A stretch of 39,759 nt of DNA from an uncultured Spartobacteria bacterium. Lineage in GTDB: Bacteria; Verrucomicrobiota; Verrucomicrobiia; Chthoniobacterales; UBA6821. The position numbers and the translations under genes were made by a program. Position 1 is the first letter of the stretch; every line of letters begins with the position of its first letter. Positions 1 to 7,309 of the stretch are shown here, one piece after another. Under the pieces are notes generated by a model. The model worked only from the letters and a program-made list of their open reading frames with translations. It was not told where the DNA came from and ran no database searches. Where the stretch lies: assembly GCA_903826635.1 (NCBI GenBank), contig CAIKFI010000003.1:1-39759 (forward strand), written 5' to 3'.

Positions 1-565
1 AAAGAAGCGGATCTCCTCCGGATAGGAGCACATCGCGGATCTCGGTGTGATCGCGGAGATAGGCTATTGCCTCATCGAAGTCAGTCTGCAGTTCCTGTTC
101 TCCGGCACCGCTAACAACTCGGGACCTCGTGCAATACCGGCAATAGGAGGCACAACGATCCGTGATGAGAAACAGAGCCCGGTCGGGGTAACGGTGCACC
201 AATCCGGGAACAGGCATATGGGCATCTTCACCACAAGGATCAGCCATTTCAGCCGGGGAAATGTTTCCCTCGCCGACGTGAGGGATGATTTGACGGCGAA
301 TCGGGCAGTCGGGATTATCCCTCTCGATCAGATTAAAATAATGGGGGGTAACAGCCAATGCCAGCTTATGCCCCGAAAGAATGACCCCGGCTCGCTCCTC
401 GGGAGTGAGTTGGAGATGTTTTTCAAGACCTTCAAGCGTCGTGATCCTGTTCTTGAGTTGCCACTTCCAGTCACTCCACACATCAGGATTCAGATCAGGC
501 CAGTAACCGGGAGCGGGTGTGCTGAACTCAATCTCCACACGGGGATCGGTGTTTTTTAAATCCAT
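1..565 (-). CDS. kamA: L-lysine 2,3-aminomutase, N-terminal part (runs off left edge)
   Basis: This gene is absent from the ORF track because it has no stop inside the window; the listed 47..559 plus-strand ORF is its shadow. Reading the minus strand from the ATG at 565 gives 188 residues. They contain the family's N-terminal region rich in Trp and charged residues (WSDWKWQLKNRI, about residues 30-41) and then the radical SAM cluster motif C138-ASY-C142-RY-C145, followed by a GGD segment (LLSGGDPLL). This order matches lysine 2,3-aminomutases, which use a 4Fe-4S cluster, S-adenosylmethionine and pyridoxal phosphate to turn lysine into beta-lysine. The related EF-P lysine mutase EpmB is usually shorter at the N-terminus, so KamA is preferred. 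The PLP-lysine and the C-terminus lie outside the window. An in-frame TTG 9 codons upstream is possible but less likely. Confidence 0.9.
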   Translation of the reverse strand, partial: MDLKNTDPRVEIEFSTPAPGYWPDLNPDVWSDWKWQLKNRITTLEGLEKHLQLTPEERAGVILSGHKLALAVTPHYFNLIERDNPDCPIRRQIIPHVGEGNISPAEMADPCGEDAHMPVPGLVHRYPDRALFLITDRCASYCRYCTRSRVVSGAGEQELQTDFDEAIAYLRDHTEIRDVLLSGGDPLL

Positions 566-581
566 TGTCTGCAAGATGTAG

Positions 582-609
582 AGCGTAGTTTCGGGAGCAG
601 AATTGTCAA
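582..609 (-). promoter_or_regulatory. Candidate sigma-70 promoter of kamA
   Basis: On the minus strand a perfect -35 hexamer TTGACA (604-609) is followed after 16 bp by TACGCT (582-587), which keeps the three most conserved -10 positions. It sits about 16 nt before the kamA ATG, so the leader would be very short. The call is by eye; the -10 match is moderate. Confidence 0.4.
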
Positions 610-749
610 CGGATCAGCCCGCCAGTATCAGGCGTTAGAAAATCAATCAATGCCACAATCATCCATGATGACCGCTTGACCCGAATCAAAACATCGGGCA
701 CATCTAATCAAGTTGTTACCTCGCAATAAGCCTCAATCTATCCGTTCTT

Positions 750-1490
750 ATGAAAGTTCTCTCCATCGATATCGGCGGCACCCATGTCAAGATTCTCCTG
801 TCTGGAGAAATGTCGCCCCGTAAAACTGCTACGGGTCATGACTACACTCCGGATCAACTGATCAAGGATGTGGCCTCTCTGGCGAAAGGTTGGGACTTTG
901 ACGTGATCTCAATCGGCTTTCCTGCTCCGATTCACAATAACCTTCCCGTAGCTGAGCCGATTAATCTTGGAGGAGGATGGGTCGGTTTTGACTATGAGAA
1001 GGCTTTTATGCGCCCTGTCAAAATGATCAATGACGCCGCCATGCAGGCCCTAGGAAGTTACAAGGGTGGTAAGATGTTATTTCTCGGATTAGGCACTGGG
1101 CTTGGAAGTGCGGTAGTGACTGATCAGGCTCTTCTGCCACTGGAATTAGGGCACCTCCCCTTCAAGAAAAAAACTTTTGAAGATTATGTGGGTAATCGCT
1201 CACTCGAAAAAAAAGGGAAAGGCACTTGGAAAAAATATGTTTTTGAAACTGTTGAACTCTTCACGGCAGCGATCCTACCGGATTATGTCGTGCTGGGTGG
1301 AGGGAATGCAAAGGTCCTTAAGAAACTCCCTCCTGCATGTATCGCAGGAAACAATGACAATGCTTTCGAGGGAGGTTTCAGAATGTGGTCCGGACCGGCA
1401 GATTGTAAGACCCCGGTTGATCCTGAAGTCCTGAAGTCGACTCCAGTCGTGCGTAAAAGAAACCCATCAAGAGATTCTTCAAAAAAATAA
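750..1490 (+). CDS. ROK-family kinase, polyphosphate-glucokinase-like
   Basis: A 246-residue sugar kinase of the ROK family. The start carries the phosphate-binding loop DIGGTHVKI (residues 7-15). A GFPAPI segment, the NDAAMQALG motif (about 95-103) with the likely catalytic Asp, the second phosphate loop LGLGTGLGSAV and the ELGHLPF motif follow in order. The Cys-rich zinc motif of most ROK glucokinases is absent, and the total length and the sequence after ELGH resemble polyphosphate glucokinases (PPGK), which phosphorylate glucose with polyphosphate and/or ATP. Phosphate donor and exact sugar are inferred, not shown. The last 20-25 residues are basic and low in complexity. It is transcribed away from kamA across a 184-bp gap and converges on vapC. 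Confidence 0.8.
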   Translation: MKVLSIDIGGTHVKILLSGEMSPRKTATGHDYTPDQLIKDVASLAKGWDFDVISIGFPAPIHNNLPVAEPINLGGGWVGFDYEKAFMRPVKMINDAAMQALGSYKGGKMLFLGLGTGLGSAVVTDQALLPLELGHLPFKKKTFEDYVGNRSLEKKGKGTWKKYVFETVELFTAAILPDYVVLGGGNAKVLKKLPPACIAGNNDNAFEGGFRMWSGPADCKTPVDPEVLKSTPVVRKRNPSRDSSKK

Positions 1491-1519
1491 TGCCTCTGAT
1501 TGCCTGTGCCTCTGAGAGT

Positions 1520-1927
1520 TTAAGTCAGTCTATTCAACGCCTCATCGATTGAGAAACAACGCTGAGGCACCAGTTCTCTAAGTTTTCGATCTTCCGTCAC
1601 TAACGGGAGCTTGAGTTGTTCAGCCAGGGCCAGGTATTGCCCATGAACCCCGGAGATTTGAAGTTCTACGGCGATGCGCAGCGCTAACAGTGGATCCGGA
1701 ACCTGCTGGCGCGGCCCGATCAGGGATCTGATATGTCGCCAGACTTCCTCCAGGGGCTCCACAACTTGATCAGCAGAACCGACGACGGCCAGGATAGAGA
1801 GCATTTCATGATTGAGAATTGGAGGCGTTACCCACTCCGCATCCCTTTGAAAAAGCTTCTTTGCGGATTGTGTCATTTCTCCCTCAATGAATAAAAAAGG
1901 TACCACCGTGGCATCAACGACGATCAT
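1520..1927 (-). CDS. vapC: VapC-like PIN-domain toxin
   Basis: A 135-residue PIN-domain protein, the expected size for VapC ribonuclease toxins. Acidic residues fall where PIN catalysis needs them: Asp5 in MIVVDATV, Glu41 in NHEML and Asp113 in VTEDRKL. The third position, usually Asp in a YDAxYLALA-type helix, is His95 here (VHGQYLALAEQ), so metal coordination may be altered. The start overlaps the upstream antitoxin stop by 4 nt (ATGA), the classic arrangement for coupled translation. PIN toxins of this kind cut tRNA or rRNA when freed from VapB; the target cannot be read from sequence. Confidence 0.82.
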   Translation of the reverse strand: MIVVDATVVPFLFIEGEMTQSAKKLFQRDAEWVTPPILNHEMLSILAVVGSADQVVEPLEEVWRHIRSLIGPRQQVPDPLLALRIAVELQISGVHGQYLALAEQLKLPLVTEDRKLRELVPQRCFSIDEALNRLT

Positions 1928-2148
1928 TGAGCGGATTCCTTTCTTAACTTTAAGATCAAAGAATTGCTGATCTCTAATGTCGAGCGGTATGGAATTGGAG
2001 CCACTAAGGGTTTCATGGGATTCTGACGAGCTTTTAAGCCAGCACGAAGTAGCTCATGGAGCACTTCTTTTAGTGTAAGTCTTTCCTGTGCAGCTAGAAC
2101 CTTTATTTCAATTAGAAGTTCATCCTGCAAATCCAAGGTTGTTCTCAT
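1924..2148 (-). CDS. vapB: VapB-like antitoxin
   Basis: A short antitoxin directly upstream of vapC. The second ATG (2148) was chosen over the ORF-track start at 2172 because the protein then begins MRTTLDLQDELL, a typical ribbon-helix-helix opening strand, and because the extra eight residues lie inside the palindromic operator. The N-terminal 40 residues fit a VapB/AbrB-independent RHH fold (strand, helix with LLIEIKVLAAQ, helix with LKEVLHELLRAGL). The C-terminal part, with PIPYRSTLEISN, would wrap the toxin. The protein should repress its own operon together with VapC. Confidence 0.8.
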   Translation of the reverse strand: MRTTLDLQDELLIEIKVLAAQERLTLKEVLHELLRAGLKARQNPMKPLVAPIPYRSTLEISNSLILKLRKESAQ

Positions 2149-2179
2149 ATTTATGTTTTTATGTTTATACATAAATATG
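2146..2179 (-). promoter_or_regulatory. Perfect inverted repeat, probable vapBC operator
   Basis: CATATTTATG (2146-2155) and CATAAATATG (2170-2179) are perfect reverse complements separated by 14 AT-rich bases. The proximal arm covers the vapB start codon. Position and symmetry fit an autoregulatory site for the VapB RHH domain. Confidence 0.65.
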
Positions 2180-2515
2180 TCAATAGGGAATATGGATTTC
2201 TTTGAACTCTGTAATGATCTTTCTTAATTTTCTCTCTCTTGCGGCGTTTAAACATGCTCGGTGTCAACTAGGATGACTTCCAGTTAAGAGTTGGGGTGAT
2301 TCTGTGATCAGAGGAATAAGGAGTTCTGTCAACAGGGGCATCGGGCGAACCCCCGGTTCTCTAAAAACACAACTCGGAGTCATTGACTTTTTAATGAAGG
2401 AAGCAAACACCTTCTTCACATCTGAGTTAAAAGAGTATTTTAGGATGGTGTTTTTTCCTTAACAGCATTAAGGATCAACCCCCTGCAAGTTTGGCTTCAC
2501 TAAAGGTTTTTAATC
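2180..2515. other. Intergenic region between divergent vapBC and the efflux operon
   Basis: About 336 bp without a convincing ORF. It should hold both promoters. It contains the inverted repeat listed at 2457-2473, a looser one (GAAGG near 2396, CCTTC near 2410) and a TTGACT hexamer near 2384 without a good -10 partner. No RNA family was recognised. Confidence 0.5.
2457..2473. repeat. Inverted repeat upstream of the RND efflux genes
   Basis: CCTTAA (2457-2462) and TTAAGG (2468-2473) are perfect reverse complements around a 5-nt centre, preceded by a run of six T on the plus strand. It lies 43 bp before the adaptor start. It may be an operator for an unlinked repressor or a small leader hairpin; there is no U tract after it on the plus strand, so termination is unlikely. 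Confidence 0.35.
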
Positions 2516-3730
2516 ATGAGCGACGAAGTTACCCCAATTCCAAAATCATTCACGATCCCATCAGGCACGATCTCGATCCCTGATGAGACAGCCCCGAAGC
2601 GCCCCAAACTCGTCCTTCTTCTAGCGATCATCATGATGGTCCTTATTATTACGGGACTGGGAGCCTTAAAAGCGCTCCAGATTTCCCAAGCCATCGCAAT
2701 GGGCAAGGCCTTCAAAATGCCGCCCGATGCGGTCACCTCCCTCAAAGTCTCCGAAGAGACGATCTCACCCGTTCTCGAAGCAGTGGGTTCGATCTCTTCG
2801 CCTCAGGGAGTCATGCTAAGCGCCGATTTGCCGGGCACTCTGACCAAAATCAGTTTTGAATCGGGTTCCCACGCTACAAATGGTCAATTGCTGGTTCAAC
2901 TCGACACCCGTCAGGAAGAGGCTCAACTGCGCACGGCCAAAGCAAAACTTGAACTCGCCCTTCAGAACCTTGATAGGGCCAAGGATCTGAGCTTAAAACG
3001 GGTCATTGCTCAATCAGCATACGATGAGACGAAGAGTCAATACGACGCCGCCCTGTCTTCGGTGGAAGAGACGCAGGCGACGATTGATCGCAAAACGATT
3101 CGATCCCCATTCGCCGGTGATCTGGGAATACGCCAGGTCAATGTTGGTCAATACCTCAAAAGTGGTGATGCCATCGTCCAACTGGAATCCCTAGATCCCA
3201 TTTACGTCAATTTCGCCCTGCCCCAGCAGAATCTGGGTCAACTCACGGTTGGGCAGACAATCCATATCCAGGCGGATGGTTTTCCGGACAAGATCTTCAC
3301 GGGAACGATCACCGCGATCAATTCAGCTGTCGACACATCAACACGCAACATCCAGATCCAGGCTACCGTGCAGAATCCTGATCATATTCTGAGATCTGGC
3401 ATGTTTGCAGGAGTTCAAGTCCTCCTGCCACAAAAGGCAAAAATCATCCTAGTTCCTTCCACTGCGCTTCAATACGCACCCTATGGCAACTCTCTCTATG
3501 TCATCGAAACCATGAAGGATCCAGAAGGCAAAGAGTATCTCGGGGTTAGGGAACAACAGGTGACATTGGGAAAAACACGGGGGGATCAAGTCAGTATCGT
3601 GAAAGGGCTCAAGCCCGGTGACGAGATTGCAACCTCCGGAATTTTCAAACTCAGGCAAGGAAGCGCAGTGAAAATAAACAACTCCGTCCAACCTGGAAAC
3701 AATCCGAACCCAAAGCCGACCGACAGCTAG
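2516..3730 (+). CDS. RND efflux periplasmic adaptor (membrane fusion protein)
   Basis: A 404-residue AcrA/MexE-type adaptor. After a cytoplasmic N-terminus of about 30 residues a single membrane segment (LVLLLAIIMMVLIITGLGAL) anchors it in the inner membrane. Next come the lipoyl half-motifs (GVMLSADLPGTLTKI; DLGIRQVNVGQYLKSGDAIVQLE), a helical hairpin between them (about 135-190), and a beta-barrel part (DPIYVNFALPQQNLGQL). The protein links the inner-membrane pump encoded 23 bp downstream to an outer-membrane channel. An AAAGG element precedes the ATG. The sequence type suggests drug or solvent export rather than heavy metals, but the substrate is unknown. Confidence 0.9.
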   Translation: MSDEVTPIPKSFTIPSGTISIPDETAPKRPKLVLLLAIIMMVLIITGLGALKALQISQAIAMGKAFKMPPDAVTSLKVSEETISPVLEAVGSISSPQGVMLSADLPGTLTKISFESGSHATNGQLLVQLDTRQEEAQLRTAKAKLELALQNLDRAKDLSLKRVIAQSAYDETKSQYDAALSSVEETQATIDRKTIRSPFAGDLGIRQVNVGQYLKSGDAIVQLESLDPIYVNFALPQQNLGQLTVGQTIHIQADGFPDKIFTGTITAINSAVDTSTRNIQIQATVQNPDHILRSGMFAGVQVLLPQKAKIILVPSTALQYAPYGNSLYVIETMKDPEGKEYLGVREQQVTLGKTRGDQVSIVKGLKPGDEIATSGIFKLRQGSAVKINNSVQPGNNPNPKPTDS

Positions 3731-3753
3731 AAGGCCTCCTGCCGACGTCATTC

Positions 3754-6700
3754 ATGAAACTTACTGATCTCTTCATCAGGCGCCCTGTTCTTGCGCTGGT
3801 GGTCAACCTAGTGATCCTGCTTGCCGGATTTCAAGCCATCAGGACACTGAACATTCGTCAGTATCCGCGCAGTGACATTGCGGTCATTCAGGTCACGACG
3901 AACTATGTCGGCGCCAACGCCGACCTTGTGCGTGGCTACATCACCACCCCGCTTGAGCGCGTAATCGCGGCGGCGGAGGGCATCGATTACATTGAAAGTG
4001 CAAGCTCCCAAGGTATCAGCACGATCACTGTTCACCTAAAGCTTAACTATGACCCGAACATCGCCTTGACCCAGATCCAGGCGAAACTGGCCCAGGTGCG
4101 CAATGACCTTCCTCCGGAAGCGGAGAGTCCGATGATCGCCCTGCAGAACGCGGACGAACTCCGGGCGGCCATGTATCTGGGATTCTCGGCACCCGGAATG
4201 CAGGACAACCAGATCACTGATTTCCTGGCGCGTGTCATTCAGCCAAAACTCACTGCGATTCCGGGTATCCAGCGCGCCGATATCCTTGGCGGACGAGTCT
4301 ATGCGATGCGCATCTGGCTCAAGGCCGACCGACTCGCCGCACTCGGACTCTCTGCCAGTGACATAAGCCGCGCCCTGCAGGCCAACAATTACCTCGCGGC
4401 CGTAGGCAAAACCAAAGGCTCGATGACTTCGATCAATTTGATTGCCAATACTAATCTAAAAACTCCCGAGGAGTTCAAGGAATTGGTTGTTAAGGAGAAA
4501 GGAGGGGTTCTCGTTCGCCTCAGAGATGTTGCGGATGTGGAGTTGGGTGCCGAGGACTACGACTCAAACATCCGCTTCGATGGAAAAACCGCCAAATTCA
4601 TCGGGATATGGTGCCTGCCCACGGCAAACACCCTTGACGTCTGCTCCATGGTGAACAAGCAGATTCCGGAACTTCGCAAACTTCTCCCGCCGGGAATGTC
4701 GCTTGTTGTTCCCTATGACTCCACCGAATTCATCCGCGATGCGATCAGTGAGGTCTTCAAGACCCTCTCCGAAACCCTCGGCATCGTGGTGCTTGTTATT
4801 TTTCTCTTCCTTGGATCAGTACGCTCGGTGCTGATCCCCGTCATCGCCATTCCCATTTCATTGATAGGCGCTGCCTTTATCATGACAATCTTGGGCTTTA
4901 CGATCAATCTGCTCACCCTTCTGGCCGTGGTGCTGGCGGTGGGCCTGGTCGTTGACGATGCCATTGTCGTCGTGGAGAACGTTGAGCGGCATCTCCACGA
5001 GGGCATGACCCCCTTCAATGCAGCGCTGGCAAGTGGTCGTGAACTGCTAGGACCGATCATTGCGATGACAATCACGCTGGCAGCAGTCTATACACCGATC
5101 GGTCTCCAGGGGGGATTAACGGGCGCGCTTTTCCGAGAGTTTGCGTTCACACTCGCAGGGGCGGTCATCATCTCGGGCATTGTCGCACTGACCCTCTCGC
5201 CCATGATGTCATCCCGGCTCCTTCGTCGCGGAGATGATCAAAAGGGATATGCCGGCTGGGTGAACCGCCGATTTACGTCGATTCAGAAAGGGTATGTCAC
5301 ACTGCTCGGATCGATGCTTCGTCACCGCTGGGCTGTGATTTCCGTAGCGGGTCTTTGGATCCTGATTCTTCCCGTGCTGTATCTCTTTTCTCCAAAAGAG
5401 TTATCGCCAAAAGAGGATCAGGGCATTGTCTATTGCATTGTTCAGACCTCTCCGTTCTCCACAATCGACCAGACGGTCCTCTATGCGGATCTGGTCTACA
5501 ATGCCATGGCCTCGCTTCCTGAAACAGGTCATACGTTCCAATTTTCCTATCCGAGCAGCGGATTTGGAGGAATCCGCACCAAACCCTGGAAGGAACGAAC
5601 CCGGAGTTGCGATCTTCTGGCAAATATCATGAGTGGCAAGTTCTCAGAAATCCCCGGATTGAGGATCATCGCAACCACTCCGCCGGCGCTACCCGGTGGA
5701 AGTAATTTTCCCGTAGAGTTCATCATTTCCTCCACGGCCGAACCATTTCAACTTTTGGAAGCGGCAAACACGCTTGTGAAAACCGCTTTTGCCAGCGGCA
5801 TCTTTATCTTTGCTGATACGGACCTGAAATATGATCAACCTCAGGTCGAAATCACCTTCGATCGTAACAAAGTGGCCGCACTGGGTCTGGATTTACAGAA
5901 AGTGGGATCGGACCTCGGCACTCTTCTCGGCGGCAACTATGTCAATCGCTTCAGCATTCAAGGTCGAAGCTACAAGGTGATCCCTCAACTCAAGCGCGAA
6001 AGCAGGTTGGATCCCGAGGCCCTTGGCAAACTCTACGTCAGCGGACCCGGCAACTCCCTCGTGCAACTCTCGACGTTTGCAACACTGACTTCAACCACGG
6101 AGCCGCGTCAGATCAACCGCTTCCAGCAACTCAACTCGGCCAAGATTTCAGGGATTCTTCCTCCTGGGATCACCGTGGATCAGGCACTTCAAGTCCTCGA
6201 AAAACGTGCCGCGGAAATCCTGCCGCCGGGCTTCGTCATCGATTATTCGGGTGAGTCGCGCCAACTCCGAGCCGAGGGCAATACCTTGGTGGCAACCATG
6301 ATCGTCTCTTTTATCCTGATCTTTCTTGTTCTAGCGGCACAGTTTGAGAGCTTCCGTGATCCATTTATCATTCTCTTCGGTTCAGTTCCGCTAGCCCTTT
6401 CGGGGGCCTTGGTTTTCACTTGCCTTGGAGCCACATCGATCAACATCTATAGCCAGGTCGGACTCATCACTCTGGTTGGACTTGTCGCCAAGAACGGAAT
6501 CCTGATTGTCGAGTTTGCCAATAATTTACAGGAAGGCGGCTTGGATAAGTGGCATGCAATCCTTGGAGCTTCCGGAACGCGACTACGACCCATCCTGATG
6601 ACCACGGCCGCCACTGTCGTCGGCCACACCCCTCTTATTCTGGCAACCGGCCCGGGCGCCGGAGCACGCAATAGCATCGGCATCGTCTTGGTCTCGGGCA

Positions 6701-6840
6701 TGGTTATCGGAACCCTCTTCACTCTCTTTGTGGTTCCTTCGATCTACCTTCTCGTATCAAAACCGAAGAGGGGAAATCCTTCGATCGAGGCTCACCATGC
6801 TCTCTTGGGAGACAGTCCCGCCCATCTATCCCTTGCCTAA
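3754..6840 (+). CDS. RND multidrug efflux pump, inner-membrane permease (HAE1 type)
   Basis: A 1028-residue pump of normal family length. It starts MKLTDLFIRRPVLALV, the amphipathic helix and first membrane helix of AcrB-like pumps, and shows two repeats of one plus five helices separated by large periplasmic loops. The proton-relay residues are present: the Asp-Asp pair in GLVVDDAIVVVEN (around residue 400) and the Lys in GLVAKNGILIVEF (around 913). The loss of substrate-binding loops seen in pseudogenes is not apparent. It forms a two-gene operon with the adaptor; no TolC-like channel gene is nearby, so it probably borrows one encoded elsewhere. The C-terminus carries a short tail after the last helix. 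Confidence 0.93.
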   Translation: MKLTDLFIRRPVLALVVNLVILLAGFQAIRTLNIRQYPRSDIAVIQVTTNYVGANADLVRGYITTPLERVIAAAEGIDYIESASSQGISTITVHLKLNYDPNIALTQIQAKLAQVRNDLPPEAESPMIALQNADELRAAMYLGFSAPGMQDNQITDFLARVIQPKLTAIPGIQRADILGGRVYAMRIWLKADRLAALGLSASDISRALQANNYLAAVGKTKGSMTSINLIANTNLKTPEEFKELVVKEKGGVLVRLRDVADVELGAEDYDSNIRFDGKTAKFIGIWCLPTANTLDVCSMVNKQIPELRKLLPPGMSLVVPYDSTEFIRDAISEVFKTLSETLGIVVLVIFLFLGSVRSVLIPVIAIPISLIGAAFIMTILGFTINLLTLLAVVLAVGLVVDDAIVVVENVERHLHEGMTPFNAALASGRELLGPIIAMTITLAAVYTPIGLQGGLTGALFREFAFTLAGAVIISGIVALTLSPMMSSRLLRRGDDQKGYAGWVNRRFTSIQKGYVTLLGSMLRHRWAVISVAGLWILILPVLYLFSPKELSPKEDQGIVYCIVQTSPFSTIDQTVLYADLVYNAMASLPETGHTFQFSYPSSGFGGIRTKPWKERTRSCDLLANIMSGKFSEIPGLRIIATTPPALPGGSNFPVEFIISSTAEPFQLLEAANTLVKTAFASGIFIFADTDLKYDQPQVEITFDRNKVAALGLDLQKVGSDLGTLLGGNYVNRFSIQGRSYKVIPQLKRESRLDPEALGKLYVSGPGNSLVQLSTFATLTSTTEPRQINRFQQLNSAKISGILPPGITVDQALQVLEKRAAEILPPGFVIDYSGESRQLRAEGNTLVATMIVSFILIFLVLAAQFESFRDPFIILFGSVPLALSGALVFTCLGATSINIYSQVGLITLVGLVAKNGILIVEFANNLQEGGLDKWHAILGASGTRLRPILMTTAATVVGHTPLILATGPGAGARNSIGIVLVSGMVIGTLFTLFVVPSIYLLVSKPKRGNPSIEAHHALLGDSPAHLSLA

Positions 6841-6853
6841 AATACTCAGAGGA

Positions 6854-7309
6854 TCAAATGCGGAATTTGATCACTACCTTGTGAACGTCGGCGGGACGTT
6901 CCATCATCACGCCTGGTTGGTGACCGTCCTGGGGTAAAAAGATGACAAAGGACCCCTCATTTAACGTGAAGCGAGAGAGAGGGGGATTGGGCGCTTCATA
7001 AAATTCCACATCCCTTGCCCCGTCATAGGGTGTATGAATCTTCAAGCGTTCGCGCTGCTCATACCCAATGAGTTCGGCTCCCGAAACCATATATTGGATG
7101 TCGCCGTGGACCCGATGAGACTCCCATTTTTTTTCGGAAGCCGGAGCCGTTTTATAACGACTGACGATGGCGACAAGCGCGGAACCATCGATCTCATGGG
7201 GTCCGTTGGGAGTTGTTGGATCGTAGGAAGAAAGCCAGGCGAAGCCCTTCACCAGGGAAGGGTGCACCCCCCTGTAACAGGAAGCGTTGGGAAGAAGATC
7301 GAGGATCAT
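6854..7309 (-). CDS. YhcH/YjgK/YiaL family protein
   Basis: A 151-residue single-domain protein of the YhcH/YjgK/YiaL (EbgC) family, which adopts a cupin-like barrel. Conserved segments are WESHRVHGDIQYMVSG (about 62-77), the FLPQDGHQPGV segment (about 124-134) and VHKVVIKF at the end; their His, Glu and Asp residues fit the metal site of the family. Family members are tied to sugar or sialic-acid handling and some are suspected anomerases, but the role here is unproven. The ATG overlaps the stop of the upstream DUF2156 gene by 4 nt, which puts it last in the queD operon. It is convergent with the RND operon, 13 bp away. Confidence 0.85.
   Translation of the reverse strand: MILDLLPNASCYRGVHPSLVKGFAWLSSYDPTTPNGPHEIDGSALVAIVSRYKTAPASEKKWESHRVHGDIQYMVSGAELIGYEQRERLKIHTPYDGARDVEFYEAPNPPLSRFTLNEGSFVIFLPQDGHQPGVMMERPADVHKVVIKFRI

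Noticed and set aside
47-559. 170-aa plus-strand ORF
   Set aside because: It lies opposite the lysine 2,3-aminomutase gene, whose frame carries the CxxxCxxC motif; the plus-strand protein shows no family features.
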